A stretch of DNA of 64,000 bases from NCBI GenBank assembly GCA_036346255.1, contig JAYEVH010000572.1, positions 358,415-422,414 of the forward strand, read 5' to 3'. The translations under genes and the position numbers were made by a program. Shown here in pieces: positions 44,604 through 57,499 of this stretch (within the stretch, counting starts at the first letter, position 1; the number at the start of each line of letters is the position of its first letter). The notes under the pieces were generated by a model. It did not search any database and was not told the DNA's origin. It saw only the letters and a list, made by a program, of their open reading frames with translations. The DNA comes from Ampelocalamus luodianensis (lineage: Eukaryota; Streptophyta; Magnoliopsida; Poales; Poaceae).

Positions 44604-45106
44604 TGGCGCGGCGCGGTCGACAAGGGGCGTGAGTCTGGCTGAGGCCGAGAACAGCGGATGCTGGAACCGGCCTTCCCCTGCCTTCCAGTGGTGCGCCGTG
44701 ACAACTAGCGAAGTTCAAACCCACAGGCTGTGCCGCTGTGCGACCAGTGACCACGAAGATGAATGGAGATGTTTAAGGGGCACCAACTTTCACTTTGGTC
44801 AGTTTAAATGGGCACTGATGTAATTATAACTGAACTTTTTTTGCGAGGGTTTATATTTGGACATTTAGCATGGGACGAGACACTGTATTAGGAATGTACC
44901 AGTTGCTGACTAATAACGTATGCATCTATAATCCGCTTTGGGTGCAAATCAGATCAAACGAAAACCACTAATCGGGACATGTAGGTACCCAGACTTCAGT
45001 GAGCAGACCAGAGAACGCTATGCAATGGCCGTGAACAGTAAATATTAAACGCACAAGCATTACAATTTTAGCGACAATATTAAAAATAGAACCGTAAGAT
45101 GACATA
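44604..45106. other. Intergenic region, no gene recognised
   Basis: GC-rich up to about 44770, then AT-rich. The GC-rich start is the continuation of the sequence split by the LINE at 42782. It contains the putative 3' untranslated region of the CURT1-like gene at its right end. Confidence 0.35.
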
Positions 45107-45546
45107 TCACGCATCACCAGACCCAATAATTCTCCTTTTGAGATCTTCAACTTTGACAAGCAACTCATCTCTGTTTTCCTGCATATGTTAAAGACATAGT
45201 TGATACCGCTGAAAAAAAAACAGCGTGCGCAATAAAGAAGTTCGACGTGGAGGACTGGAGGCTGGTTCTATAACAGGTAGAGAGAAACCTTGTAAATAAG
45301 ATACCGCGTGCTGAACCAAATTGTGTAGCCGAACCCTACAATTTCCAGTATCTACGAGCTGCGTACAGGACTATAATCAGCTACAAGTTTATATGATAGT
45401 TGAAGGAATTGTGCATTTATCCAAAGATTTAGCTAGTACTGACCAAGGGGATGGAATCAATTGCTGAAACAACAGCAGACAAAATCCATCCAGCGAGAAA
45501 AGCACCAGCACCATATATGACATGTAGATGTCTCCTCGAAGTCCAA
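45107..45546 (-). CDS. CURT1: CURT1/CAAD-domain thylakoid protein, three C-terminal exons
   Basis: Minus-strand exons 45546-45444, 45351-45289 and 45178-45107. They encode YGAGAFLAGWILSAVVSAID then SIPL, ILEIVGFGYTIWFSTRYLIY, and ENRDELLVKVEDLKRRIIGS ending GDA. Two hydrophobic segments followed by a charged amphipathic tail are the CAAD/CURT1 layout; in Arabidopsis these proteins bend grana margins, and the wording is closest to CURT1D. The last two junctions are phase 0. The middle exon is about three residues short compared with what I expect, because a TAG at 45352-45354 forces a late acceptor. N-terminal exons, including the transit peptide, are not adjacent; possible pieces lie beyond the solo LTR. 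It may be intact-but-long or broken. Confidence 0.55.
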
Positions 45547-46563
45547 CTGGAGTATGCAAGCCAGGAATAAAAAAATGCCCTTAAGTTCAGATTTGTAATT
45601 GGAGTACACAAATAATTCTTGAAAGTATTAAAGCTATAAGATAACCAGTGAATCTATGTCCCATTTCATAATATGCGTAAGTTGATTGATGACACTTAGA
45701 CCAATCTCAATTATAATTTGCAAAGCACAAAACTTAACAACAGTAACAAAACTAGAACATTTCTGCACCTGACCTATGCTTTAGATGAAAATTTGCCAAC
45801 TTCATAATATACTGGGACATCGAGAGCTATCATGTCAATCTTGCATCACAGCATAACCACTTAGCTTCATTGATTCTTCCATTAGCTATAATTTAGAGGC
45901 GTTGTGAATATATCTCAACCCTTATATTTGTAGTCTTCTTTAAACTTGACAAGACATGCCAGGTATAAATAAAGCTGGCCACAAGCTTATTATTTAAAAA
46001 TACACGCCAAGCCAAAGTAAGTCAAAACATGCCAAATACGATAATTTGATTTTCATTTTTGCAAAGAGCACTTCTGAAATATGCTTGCTACCATCTGCTA
46101 TTTCAACAGAAGTGCAATCTATTACAATTTACAAGTAGTTGATCATCGTAATTAAGCTACAGTACTTCAAATCTGTTTGTGGGTCAGTTCAGCTGATTTC
46201 CCCCCTTGATAATGTCCACGGGCTTCGTTACTGAATAAAGCTTCGACTTCTAAGAGAGGCCTGCAATGAAAAGTGCAATCCAGAGCTATAGAGCTAATTC
46301 CTTTTCTAAACATATGGGAAGTTCTTGATAATATTGCATCTATAGCTATCCAGATCAGGACAACTAAAAAAAAATCAGACAGGAACCTCGGTTTTGCAAA
46401 CAAATACAAACACAAAGTATGATCACTACGATCAATTCGAACATTTTATTGGCAATCAACATCAAACAGCAGAGTTATACAAGGTAAGCTCCCGATTCTT
46501 AACAACCGCCAAGATGTAACCTTTTTTATGAACTGACAAGATGCAATCTGTTCAGAGGAAACA
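45547..46563. other. AT-rich sequence upstream of the CURT1-like exons
   Basis: If the gene extends upstream, this is intron. I found no convincing exon. Short frames here (for example 46415-46167) have no domain. Confidence 0.35.
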
Positions 46564-49500
46564 TGTCGGACCCGGATTTCTTAATCCAGAATCCTCTGTG
46601 AAACATTGTGCTATTCCCTGGATCAGTAGCTAGCACACACAGATACATCACTGAATTAATTCATACATAGCGTAAAACCATACTATTCATTAATTAACAC
46701 AACAAAGTTTACATAGACCGCGTCGGGTCGAGTTTTACAATAGGGCCGAACAAGCCAAATTGATTACATTACAAAAGCGGAAGCGACAATGGAAGCAAAA
46801 GGGGTGAGAGCTCATCTCTCCACAGGCAAGCGACTGGGGAACCGTGTGCGCCCGATATTAACCAAGGCTTGGATAATATTAGATGCACGCAAGTTCCAAC
46901 GGAGTCAACTGGACTGGGGCGAGACTAGAACACCTAAAGACTACACTACGCTTCATCATCTCCTGGTCCTCCGACTTCTGGATCCTTGTAGTAGTTGTAA
47001 TCTCCAGGATTTCCTGCTTCTGAGGGTTTTGGGGGAAAGAGCGAGAATGAGCACAACTTCCGTGCTCGCGAGCCAACACACAATGCAATAATATACATGC
47101 AAGGCTAAACAAGGATGACTCTGGTTCTTTTATTTGCTAAAGCGATGTTTTCAATTATCATAATTATAAAGTCCTATCACTTAGCAGTTTTACAAATTTT
47201 ATTTTGTTAAAGGGAGTAATGGTGCAATATTTAATAACAGCAGAGATTCCCTCCACCTTATGCTTAATTTGATTGGGGTTTCCCCCACATATTAACATCA
47301 TTGAGTCTAAAAACTCAGGCAAAACCAATCTCAGGGCTAGGTGAGCCCGCCACATTTTCAATACCACCCACAAGGATTTTGAAATAGAACTAACTCAAGT
47401 TAAGTTCCCATGTCCGCCTTTGACCGTAGGCACGGCTGTTTAAACAATTTATAACTCTGCAGAGATTGTACACTTTACCCACAAGAGATAATCGTCTTGA
47501 TATGTACACACGTTTTCATAGACATGTGAATCAAGGGAGATCATCACAAGGTCTTTACAATGCATCCAGCAGATTAGTTACACCGCTAAGGTTTCGTCTT
47601 CAAGGGTTACGTCCGCTTAGATCCGTCAACCCTTACCTAGACCCTCTTATGCCCTCTTAATGACTTACGTCAGGCGCCCGACACCCTTCGCCACGAGGCT
47701 TACGGCACACAGACATCTACCGTGCAACTCGTGACCGAGGGATACAAATTATTCAACTGTGTTTGTACTTTACGGACTTGTGGTGTACTTGTTTTACACG
47801 GAGGTCATGACAAGATTAAGTCCTTAGGGTTATCCAGCGGTTCATTCCACATACCAACCACAACACAACGATCCTTGGGCTACGTTAGCACCCACCGTCG
47901 TACCATCCATCACACCAACCGCCTGCATGTGGTAATAGCAATCTAGGGTTTTGAGGAGTAAAACCAAATTACCATGTTTATCTCAGTCATGGACCACCAA
48001 TGACTGCCCAAACCATTTTCATGTTTGAAGAGATGATGATTGGGACATTTTAGTATCCCGGTACTTAAGTAAGGCTAGCATGTCACTTAAGTACAACCTA
48101 TACTAATATTTACCATATAGTTACTAGGGTCACAAGGATTAAGGAATTCAAGTTGTCAAGGATGACATAATAATTAATTAATCATCAAATGGGTATTTAA
48201 CTACCTTAAGCTTTAACACATATTTAATTTAAAGAATTAAAGCATGCAATTTGCTATTTTAAAAGAATATAATTTGCATAAAATGTAGGCTCAATATGAT
48301 CAAAGTATTGACTCGCCTGGGATATAGGATAGAGGATCTTGATAATCTTGTGCTCGATCAATTTGGAGGTCGTCCGCGTCTTCAAATCCTAGTCGGACGA
48401 ACGTACCGGAAAAAGGCACAAACAAGAAAAAAAAGAGCAATTAAATACAAATGAACAACAAATAAACTCCAAATTGAACAAGACCTATGCCATTAGCAAG
48501 ATCTTGACTTAACACATTTTTAGAAATTTATTTCACAATTTTTGGAGTTGAAATGGGGGAGATATACATATTTGAAGTCTCTCTTTTGAAATACAATAGA
48601 AAAGAGAAGAGAAAATCAAACAAAAAGAAAAATTCCATGCCCAAGGAAAAGAAATCGCCCGCCCAAAATCCGGCCAAACCGGCAGCAGGCGCGCGCGCGC
48701 CCACGGAAGGGCGCAGCCCAGAGGAGGCGCGGGTGCGGCCGGGGCTCGCCTAAAAGACACGCGAGGGGCGAGAGGGGAGGCGCGCGCGACGCGAGGGGAG
48801 AAAGAAGCGGCGCAGCGCGCTGGGGAGAGAGAAATGGAGGCGCGGCGGGCGGTGACGGCGACGACGCATCAAGGAGGGAGGAGAGGGCGGCGACACGCGG
48901 GAGCTTCGGAACGCGCGCGACGCACTGGGAGAGAGGAGGCTTTGGGCAAGGCGCGGCGACGGCCGGAGGGAGTGGCGGTGCACGGAGAAGAAGGGGGTCC
49001 AGTGCTCACGGTGGCGCACGATGGAGACGACGGATCCCGAGGCGCGCGTGCGGCAAGGTCCGAGGTGGCGGCGACAGCAACGACGACGTCTTCACGGAGG
49101 TGAGTCCCCGGCTTTCTTCTTCTTTCTTCTTCCTTGGTCTCTTCTTGCTCGGGAAGAAGGGGATGAGTTGGGGAAGAGGGCAAGGAGGTGCAGGGCTTTA
49201 AAGCCAAGAGGGAGGAGCGGGAGGCTCGAGAGAGGCCCCGGCGAGCGCGGCGGCGGCGATGATGATGGCGCCCGGGCGTGCGCGGCGCCGCGACGTGACA
49301 AGGCGAGAAGTAGGTGGGCGCAGCGGCGGCAGCAGGGCAGCGGGCACAAGCGTGGCGAGCGGTGGCGTGCGGCGAGGGAGAGACAGAGGTGGCGTGCACG
49401 CGCGAGAGAGTGGAGGAGGCACGAGCGGCTTGGCGCTGGTCGGGAGGAAGAAGCCAGAGGCGTCGAGCCAGGGGGAAGAAGACAAGAGGAGGGGCAGCCG

Positions 49501-49590
49501 GGCCGGGGCGGCAGAGGGGAGGGAACCGGGGGGGGGTCCGGCGGGAGGGGGAAAGTTGACCCGAGGAAGAAGGGAAAAAGGGGCGCTACA
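46564..49590 (-). mobile_element. Solo LTR, same family as 28534 and 33719 copies, TSD AAACA
   Basis: Minus-strand start TGTAGCGCCCC at 49590, end GGGTCCGACA at 46564, with exact 5-bp duplications AAACA at 46559-46563 and 49591-49595. The length is 3027 bp with no internal domain. It shares with the 33719 copy the stem-loop GAGCACAACTTCCGTGCTC (47049-47067) and the block TAACTCTGCAGAGATTGTAC (near 47451-47470). The GC-rich part 48700-49560 yields long frames on both strands (up to 201 codons) that are Arg/Gly/Ala- or Pro/Ser-rich shadows with no domain. Confidence 0.9.
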
Positions 49591-49595
49591 AAACA

Positions 49596-50191
49596 TATTA
49601 CTAGCTTCAAGGATTTTAAACCTTAATTACAGAAACTAATGAACTAGAGATAAAGATCTCACTGGTAATTTTACATGATTAAAACCTTCCCACTTTCCAG
49701 TTTAGGCCAGCATAACACTTTTATCTTTTTTTATCTTTTTTTTTAAGAGGGGGAAACCCTGCCTTTTATAGAAAGCAAATAAAAGTTCTTACAACTTTTT
49801 TTGAAGAGGGGAAACCTGCTTTTTTTTACTTATTCTCCAGCACATTAATCCAATTCCACATAAACATCAAAATTGATAATTTTAGTTCAGTCAAATCCAC
49901 CCACTTCCACCTCAACTCATCCAATCACCACCCCGCCTAAACATGATCAAACACTATACACTATCTCGGACGCAATATAGCAAACAGGCTGCGTGCAAGA
50001 GACAGTAATACCCTACTGCCTAGCGCTTGGCTAAGCACATCATTCCCGACACTGTCCACCCCCACCAAGCTCTGCTCGAACGGCGCGAACGACACGACCA
50101 CCGACTCCACCGCACAGCCGCTGACACCATTGATCGTCCCGAACCGGCCCTTCTCCTCCTCGCCGCCGGCCCACGCGGACGCATCCGCTTG
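49596..50191 (-). other. Possible exon ending at the copia insertion, otherwise unassigned
   Basis: Minus-strand frame 50186 to about 50000 reads ADASAWAGGEEEKGRFGTIN and continues VESVVVSFAPFEQSLVGVDS. It looks coding in composition but matches no family I know. It is cut off exactly where the copia element starts. It could be an N-terminal exon of the CURT1-like gene, but I could not join it in phase to the 45546 exon. The remainder to 49596 is AT-rich. Confidence 0.3.
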
Positions 50192-53100
50192 TGTGGGCAT
50201 AATTCTAAGGCTAAACATGAACATTAACCCTAGCTCAGGAAGAACACCTAGCTAAAACTTAGAGCAGAAGCGGATTTGTGCTTACCCGAACTTGAGGATG
50301 CCATTAGCTTGAAGATCCGCTTGCAGAGCCGTGGTGGTTGACGGCGTAGCGCAGCGTGAGGAAGGTCGCTTGTCGCGGTGATGGCGGTGGCCTTCGATCT
50401 TCGCACACCTCGGCGCTCGGTTAGATCGGATCATGCGGGATGTTTGCGACCTAGAACCACACGCGTAGCCGCCCGCCAAGTCCCCTTTTGATGTAGCGCT
50501 GGGCGAACGGGACCGAAACCAAAACGGTTGGTTGCGCCCCCTATCAGGGCGCGTAGTGGGGCGTGCCCCCTTAGTTCTCGAGGTGGTTAGCCGTGATCAA
50601 TCCAAAATTCTCCCCTTTGATCGTAAGGCTAAACATTATAAGCCCACTCTCAATAAAATAGCATACCAAGATAATGTGTCGCATGACCAATGAAGTGTCA
50701 TACAACCTCAGTATCTATAGTATACTATCTTATCTTAAAATGGATATTCATTATACTTAATGGAAGTTGGTTTACTTTAAGGTACTTTTATCCAGAATCA
50801 GAGGCTTTCCAATAAACCCATGCCGGCAACATGATCACGAAAGATATTGGGTGGTAAACCTTTAGTAAGTGGATCCGCAAGTATTAACTTAGTACTAATA
50901 TGCTTGATACTAATGGTTTGATCCTGGATTCTATCTTTCACAACATGATACTTAATGTTAATATGTTTGGCAATACCACTTGACTTGTTACTTGCATAAA
51001 AGGCTGCGGGTTCGTTATCGCAGTATAAGGTGAGTGGTTTAGAGATGCTGTCTACCACTCTAAGTCCTGGGATAAAGTTCTTAAGCCATACAGCCTGCCC
51101 GATGGCCTCATAACATGCCACAAACTCAGCTTGCATCGTTGAAGATGTCGTAAGGGTTTGTTTGGAGCTTTTCCATGAGATAGCTCCTCCAGCGAGTGTG
51201 GAGATATAACCTGATGTGGATTTTTTTAGTATCAACACATCCATAAAATCAATCAATAACCAACAACTTCAAGGTTATCGAATTTTATATGTGAGCATGA
51301 AATGCTTAGTAGCTTGCATATAGCGCAAGACTTTCTTAATGGCCTTCTAGTGGTTCGGTCCTAGATTTGACTGATATCTGCCAAGCATCCCAGTTACAAA
51401 AGCTAAATCAAGGCGTGTGCATACTTGAGCATACATAATGCTTCCGACAGCTGAAGCATAAGGAACCGACTTCATCTGATCAGTTTCATATTGGTTCCTT
51501 GGACATTGAAATGTCCCAAACTTATCACCCTTAACAATAGGAGCAAAGAGCGGATCACTTATGCATATTATATCTCTTTAGTACTCACAATGTATGTCTT
51601 CTGAGATAAACCTAATATTTTTTTGGACCTATCTCGGTGAATCTCAATGCCAAGAACGTAAGAGGCATCACCAAGATCCTTCATATCAAAATTAGATGAA
51701 AGAAATCTCTTGATCTCAAACAGCATATCCTTATCACTGCTGGCCAATAAGATGTCATCCACACAAAGCACTAAGATGGTGAATTTACTCCCCTTAAACT
51801 TAACATATATGCAGTTATCAACTTCATTTTCCTTAAAACCAAAATTCCTTATGATCTTATCGAATTTGAGGTACCACTGCCTCGACGCTTGTTTTAAGCC
51901 ATAAATTGATTTCTTAAGTCGACATCCCATATGCTCCTTACCTTCCACGATAAAACCTTCCGGTTGAGCCATGTAAACGTTCTCTTGCAAGTCGCCATTA
52001 AGAAATACCGTTTTAACATCCATCTGATGCAGCTCTAAATCATAATGAGCTACTAGTGCCATAACAATTCTAAATGAATCTTTAGTTGAGACAGGAGAAA
52101 ATGTGTCATTATAGTCAATCCACTCTCTTTGTGCGAAGCCTTTTGCTACAAGCTTTGCTTTGAACCTTTCGATATTTCCCTTAGAGTCATGCTTGGTTTT
52201 GTAGACCTATTTACAACCTCATCGCTTTGACTCACAGGAATTTCTACTAAGTCCCATACATCATTAGTGCTCATAGACTTTAGTTCATCCTTCATGGCAT
52301 CAAGCCATTTAGGAGAATGTTCACTCATCATGGCCTCCTTATAAGAGGTGTGATCATCTACCTTCCCTATATCATTAATATCCTCATTAATATATACAAC
52401 ATAATCATTTGGGATGGCAGATCTTCTCTCCCGCTGTGATCTTCTAATAGGTTCATTAGCTATTACAGAGATCACTGAGGCTCATCATTAGGTGTAACAT
52501 TAGGAATTTCAAAGACCTCAACAAAAAGAGTGCGACAACAATATTCTCTACTGGAGGTGCAACCACCTGAGGCACAGGAATATAGGTCTCTGGGATAAGC
52601 GGTGAAGGAACATAAACCCGCTTCTCCTCAATATCTATTTTCCTGGGCTCCAGCTCCTCATTATTATCTAAGAACACAGTGTGCCTTGTTTCTACAAACG
52701 TAGTTATCCTATCAGGACAGTAAAAATGATACCCTTTGGATCTCTCAGGGTACCCAATAAAATAACAACTTACTGTCTTAGGGTCTAATTTCCCAATATG
52801 TGGATTAAAAATCTTAGCTTCAGCACGACAACCCCACACTCGTAAATATTTCATATTCGGTTTTCTCCCAGTCCATAATTCATAAGGTGTCTTAGGCACT
52901 GATTTACTGAGAACCCGATTAAGAATATGTGCAGCTGTCTTTAGTGCTTCCATCCATAAACCAATTGGTAAACTAGAGTGGCTAAGCATGCTTCGTACCA
53001 TATCCATAAGTGTACGGTTGCGTCTCTCAGCTACCCCCATTCTGCTGAGGTTCACCTGGTGTAGAATACTGGGCAACAATGCCATTTTGCTGAAGGAATT

Positions 53101-56100
53101 TAGCGAAAGGGCCAGGAATTTGTCCATAAGAGGCATGTCTTCCATAATATTCTCCCCCGCGATCCGATCTTACCACTTTAATTCTTAGGTTGTGTTGATT
53201 TTCAACTTCAGCCTTAAATATTTTAAATTTGTCAAGTGACTCAGATCGGTCTTTAATGGGAAAGATATAACCATAACGGGAGAAATCATCAGTGACTGTG
53301 ATGAAAGAATCAAAACCATCCACTGATGTCACAGGAAAAGGACCACAAATATCAGTATGAATTAATTCTAAGAGTCCTGTGCTGTGAGTGGCTCCTTTCT
53401 TTATTTGTTTTACATATTTTCCTTTAATGCAATCAATGCAGTGGTCTGAGTCAGAAAAATCTAATGGATGCAAAATTTCTTCCTTAATGAGACACTCCAT
53501 TCTCCCATTCGAAATGTGGCATAAACGACAGTGCCACAATTTCGAAGAAGTCTCATTATTCTTTTTGCACTTAGCATCACACACATTCAAGGATACATGA
53601 GATTCATTAAGGGAAAGCATATAAAACTTGACTTGTCTAAAGGCAAGACCAACATCATTAGAATTAAACGTAATAATGCATTTATTGCCACCAAAAATAC
53701 ACTTACAACCTTCATCATCCAACAAAGAAACTGAAATCAAATTCCTCCTAATAGAAAGAACATAAACTACATTATTGAGACGAAGCAAGAAGCCGCTGTC
53801 TAAAACTAATGAAATAGATCCAATTGATTCTACTTCGGCTTCCTTTCTATCCGCGACTCTAAGGCTTCGCTCTCCCTTTCTTAGTGTTCTCGCGGTAAGG
53901 AATCCCTGTAAAGAATTGGTAACGTGCACAGTTGTACCTGAGTCAATCCACCAAGAATTAATAGAGAAATTAGCATAAAGAGTTTCATTAATGAACGTTA
54001 TTGTATCATTACTCTTTTTTACGAGCCACTTTAGGAATCCGACATACAGTCCTTCTGGAAATACCCTAGCTGCTTGCAGAAGTGACATTCACCCCCTTTA
54101 GGTGCTCCAGCTAGAGCAACATGGGGCTTAGGTGCATTGTGCACTTTAGGCCCCGACTTATCTGAATTGGGGAAGAACTGCAGCTTTTTCTTAGATTTGA
54201 AGTCCCCTTGGAACTTTCTTTTGTTGGAGCCACCAACTTGAAGCGCAAGATCCCTCTTTTCCGTCCTTATTCTTTCTTCCTCCTAAACACACATGACGAT
54301 TAAATCGCTCATGTTCTATTTTTCTTTCTGATTATTATAATTGATCTTAAATGCTGTGTACTCAGAAAGAAGAGAAGTCATGATAAAATGGACTAGAAAA
54401 CCATCAGATATCTCCATGTCCATGCCTTTAAGCTTTCCAGCCATATCAGTCATCATCATGATATGTTCTCTTATGCTGCCGGACCCATCATACTTAGTTG
54501 TTAAGAGCCTCTGAATTAGAGTACTAGCATAAACTTTAGTGGAGCCTTTAAATTTCTCCTCAACTGAAGCCAAATACTCTTTAGCATTTTCGGAATCGGA
54601 GATTACTCCCCTGATCCCAACTGAAATAGAGGTCTTCATAATCATAAGTGATAGACGGTTGGACTGCTCCCATTTCTCAGCATTAGTTTCATAAATTTTC
54701 TTTTTGTCATCATAATTTTCCTTACATTCGGTGGGGGAACGGGAGCGGTCACCCTTAAAGCATAATCGAGGTCTAAAACTCCAAGGACAACATGGATCCT
54801 TTCTTTCCAAGTGGGAAAATTGCTCCCCGTAAGCTGCTCAATGTTATCGATTGTGGCGGCAACATTTGAAGCATTTATTGCTGAATTCCAAAATACATGG
54901 CAGAAATTAGAAATAACATAAAAATATGTTGCATGCAATTAACCCTACATTGGTCTGATTAATAACATGCAAAAACTATAGTTCTAATTCATATCACCGT
55001 TGGACAGAAAATGAAAAAGAACTAAATAATTAATATGACGACACACGACTACAATCAACGTTGGTCAGAATGTAATCGTATGCATACATAATGCCAAAAT
55101 AAACTATAAAATCTCTAATTAAAATATCTCGTTGGTTCAATTTTAATCAGAAACTAAGCATAATATTGGGCAATAATACATTGTTTATGATATATCGTAA
55201 TTGGGCAACAAAACAATAATTAAAACAGTGCACAAAAAATAGATTTAATCATAAAAAAATGCACTGAAAATAAAAGAAAAAGAGAAAACCCACTGTTTAG
55301 ACCTTCTAAAGACTATTTGGCCCAAAAATCACAACCGGCCCAAACACACGCGCGGCCCAAAACACGCGCGCAGCCCATTACTACTCCACCGGCCCGAAAA
55401 ATATTATAGCCGTCGGACCTGATCGGACGGCTGAGAACAGCCAGTCCATTTTCATTTCGCTGGCCCAAAACACGGTGCTCGTTGGATCAGATCGGACGGC
55501 CGAAGCAGGTTCCCGAGCCAAATAAAAATCCTGAAAAACCCTAACCCTAATCTCATTCCTCCTTCTCCTCGTGAAAAACACGGGCGACGGCAGCGGCGCG
55601 CATGCGAAGAGCAGGACGCGCGATGCGACGTCGGCGGTGGTGCACGCGCATGGGCAGGCGGCGGCCCACGCAATGGCGCAAGCGAGAGCGCGGAGGCGAC
55701 TTGAGGTGGCGGCATGGCGGCGCTCCGCATCCTCTCCGCCGGCGTAGCGCGCGACCGAGGTTGCGCGGCCGTCGAGTGGAGCTTCGGTGGCACCCGTGAC
55801 CGTAGGGACTATGGATCTCCAAAAACGTAAGTATTCGCCGCCGATTTGGGTTTTGATTCGGGTTTGAGGGCTCGGGTGGTACTGATTTGGGGATTGCTTG
55901 GGATCTCATTAGGGTTTCACAAAAAATTTCGAAGTCCTCTCCTTCTAAAATGCTAAACCGAGCGGATCTGTGCTAATCCGGCATAAGACCTTAGATCTGA
56001 GCGAAAGAATATCTAATCGGGGCATAAACAAGTTCGGTTTGGGGCTAATTAGGGTTCAAGAAGAGTCTAGGTTGCTCTGATACCAAATGTGGGCATAATT

Positions 56101-56505
56101 CTAAGACTAAACATGAACATTAACCCTACCTCAGGAAGAACACCTAGCTAAAACTTAGAGCGGAAGCGGATTTGTGCTTACCCGAACTTGAGGATGCCAT
56201 TAGCTTGAAGATCCGCTTGTAGAGCCGTGATGGTTGTGGCGTAGCGCAGCGCGTGAGGAAGGTCGTCGGTGTCGCGGTGACGGCGGTGGCTTCGATCTTC
56301 GCACACCTTAGCGCTCGGTTAGATCGGATCTATGCGGGATGTTTGCAGCCTAGAACCACACGCGTAGCCGGCCTGCCAAGTCACCTTTTGATGTAGCGCT
56401 GGGCGAACATGACCAAAACCAAAACGGTTGGTTGCGCCACGATCGAGCGCGTGGTGGGGCGTGCCCCCTTAGTTCTCGGGGTGGTTAGCCGAGATCAATC
56501 CAACA
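50192..56505 (-). mobile_element. Full-length Ty1/copia retrotransposon, TSD GCTTG
   Basis: LTRs at 50192-50607 and 56088-56505 (about 416 bp), with exact 5-bp duplications GCTTG at 50187-50191 and 56506-56510. The primer-binding site lies inside the right LTR (56074-56087 reversed TTTGGTATCAGAGC), and the polypurine tract is beside the left LTR (AAAGGGGAGAA, reversed 50607-50618). It is therefore transcribed on the minus strand. By eye the LTRs differ at some 25-35 positions including indels, so the insertion is not recent. The left LTR has lost its TGTT start (now TTTT). Confidence 0.96.
50798..54938 (-). pseudogene. Copia gag-pol polyprotein, broken by frameshifts
   Basis: Order on the minus strand is standard copia. 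Gag is at 54938-54316 (GSNFPTWKERIHVVLGVLDL). A zinc-knuckle relic lies near 54090-54040 (ECHFCKQLGYFQKDC, the histidine missing). Protease follows with WWIDSGTTVHVTN, then the pre-integrase zinc motif (LWHCRLCH...CIDCIKGK). Integrase has its first aspartates in IHTDICGPF and VVRSDRGGEY; the third acidic residue is after a frameshift near 53030-53040. Reverse transcriptase carries GLKQASRQWY and VLCVDDILL, with cysteine in place of the usual tyrosine. RNase H is at 51256-50798 (SSTMQAEFVACYEA, YCDNEPAAFYASN). At least four shifts or stops make it inactive. Confidence 0.93.
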
Positions 56506-56692
56506 GCTTGCATCTTTTTTTGCCACCGCCGCGTCAGGCTTCTCCGCGACGGCCACGAACGAAGGGCTCAAGCCAATCCGCGCCGGCGCAGCGCAGTCCT
56601 AGACAGACACATCGAAACAAGAAAGCGGCCGTCAGGTTTGACGCAAACGGCCGGTAAAACCGATGCGCATTTTGCTCCTTTCCCCAACGAGA

Positions 56693-56827
56693 CCTCGAGT
56701 TGGGAGGCGTGGCGCGCGGAGGAGGTGTGGGCGAGATCGCGCAGAGAGCGGCGACAGACGGGGAAGTGCGACGGCTCAGGAGGGGGAGGCCGGCGGCAGT
56801 GGCGTTCGTGCAGCGGAGGGCCTCCAT
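56693..56827 (-). CDS. Possible first exon with chloroplast-transit-like peptide
   Basis: A minus-strand frame starting MEALRCTNATAAGLPLLSRR and rich in Ser, Pro, Ala and Arg without acidic residues resembles a grass chloroplast transit peptide. It is followed by a possible donor (CTCGAG|GTCTCG). A frame further down (56610-56511) reaches the copia target site. Together with the 50186-50000 segment this may be one exon split by the copia insertion, perhaps the N terminus of the CURT1-like gene. The frames on the two sides agree only if the A7 run at 56515-56521 were one base shorter. No homology supports it directly. Confidence 0.3.
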
Positions 56828-57145
56828 CGCGTTCGCTTGTTCTGTAGCGATTCGAGAGCTTCTCGCGGCCATTGTTAGAAATTAATCCCCTTGTCTAAGT
56901 GTTTTTTATATTAATTGAATTTGCATGTCAGTTGTATGATAGAGTTAGTGAAGCTAGTGACCTACTAATTAGTTAACAGAGTAATTAACTAGTGTATATA
57001 GTGGAGCTAGTGGTCTATTTAAATGTGTTAGTGGAGAGGTTACATGTTATATCACTAACGCCTAATAGCTCCGAGTCTAGGGTGGTATTGGTTTCTCCGA
57101 CCAGAGATATTAAAATATGCTATTTAGTTAAACTTCTCAGCCACT

Positions 57146-57490
57146 AACAATGTGGTGGAGTACGAGGGTTTACTAGGTGGCATCTCAACAGCGTTAGTAC
57201 TCGGTATTCGCCGACTACTCGTGAAAGGTGATTCTCATTTAGTCGTGAATCATATCAGAAAAAGGTATCGATGCTATAACTCGATCATGTTTTAATACTT
57301 ATAGGAAGTCAGGAAGCTTGAAAAATATTTTTTCAATCTTGAAATTCAATGCATCCTCGAAAGGATAATTTCTTTACCGACCAGTTAGCTCGACTAGGTT
57401 ATTCCCGATCACCCGTTTCAAAGGGAGTCATTTTTGAACAGCTCTAGAAGTCTTCTCTGGTCGAAAAACCGGAAACAACTCCCAGTGACA
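57146..57490 (+). pseudogene. Gypsy-type RNase H (RVT_3) remnant
   Basis: The plus-strand frame reads NNVVEYEGLLGGISTALVLG then RRLLVKGDSHLVVNHI and EVRKLEKYFFNLEI, close to the plant Ty3/gypsy RNase H consensus (AEYEALLAGLRAALALGI, RGDSQLVVNQV). Stops interrupt it after about 55 codons. The neighbouring protease, reverse transcriptase and integrase are not found, so only a fragment is left. Confidence 0.7.
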
Positions 57491-57499
57491 AAAGATGTC

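Noticed and set aside
48750..49640. Several long frames (up to 201 codons) on both strands
   Set aside because: Inside the GC-rich leader of solo LTR 46564-49590; low-complexity shadows without similarity.
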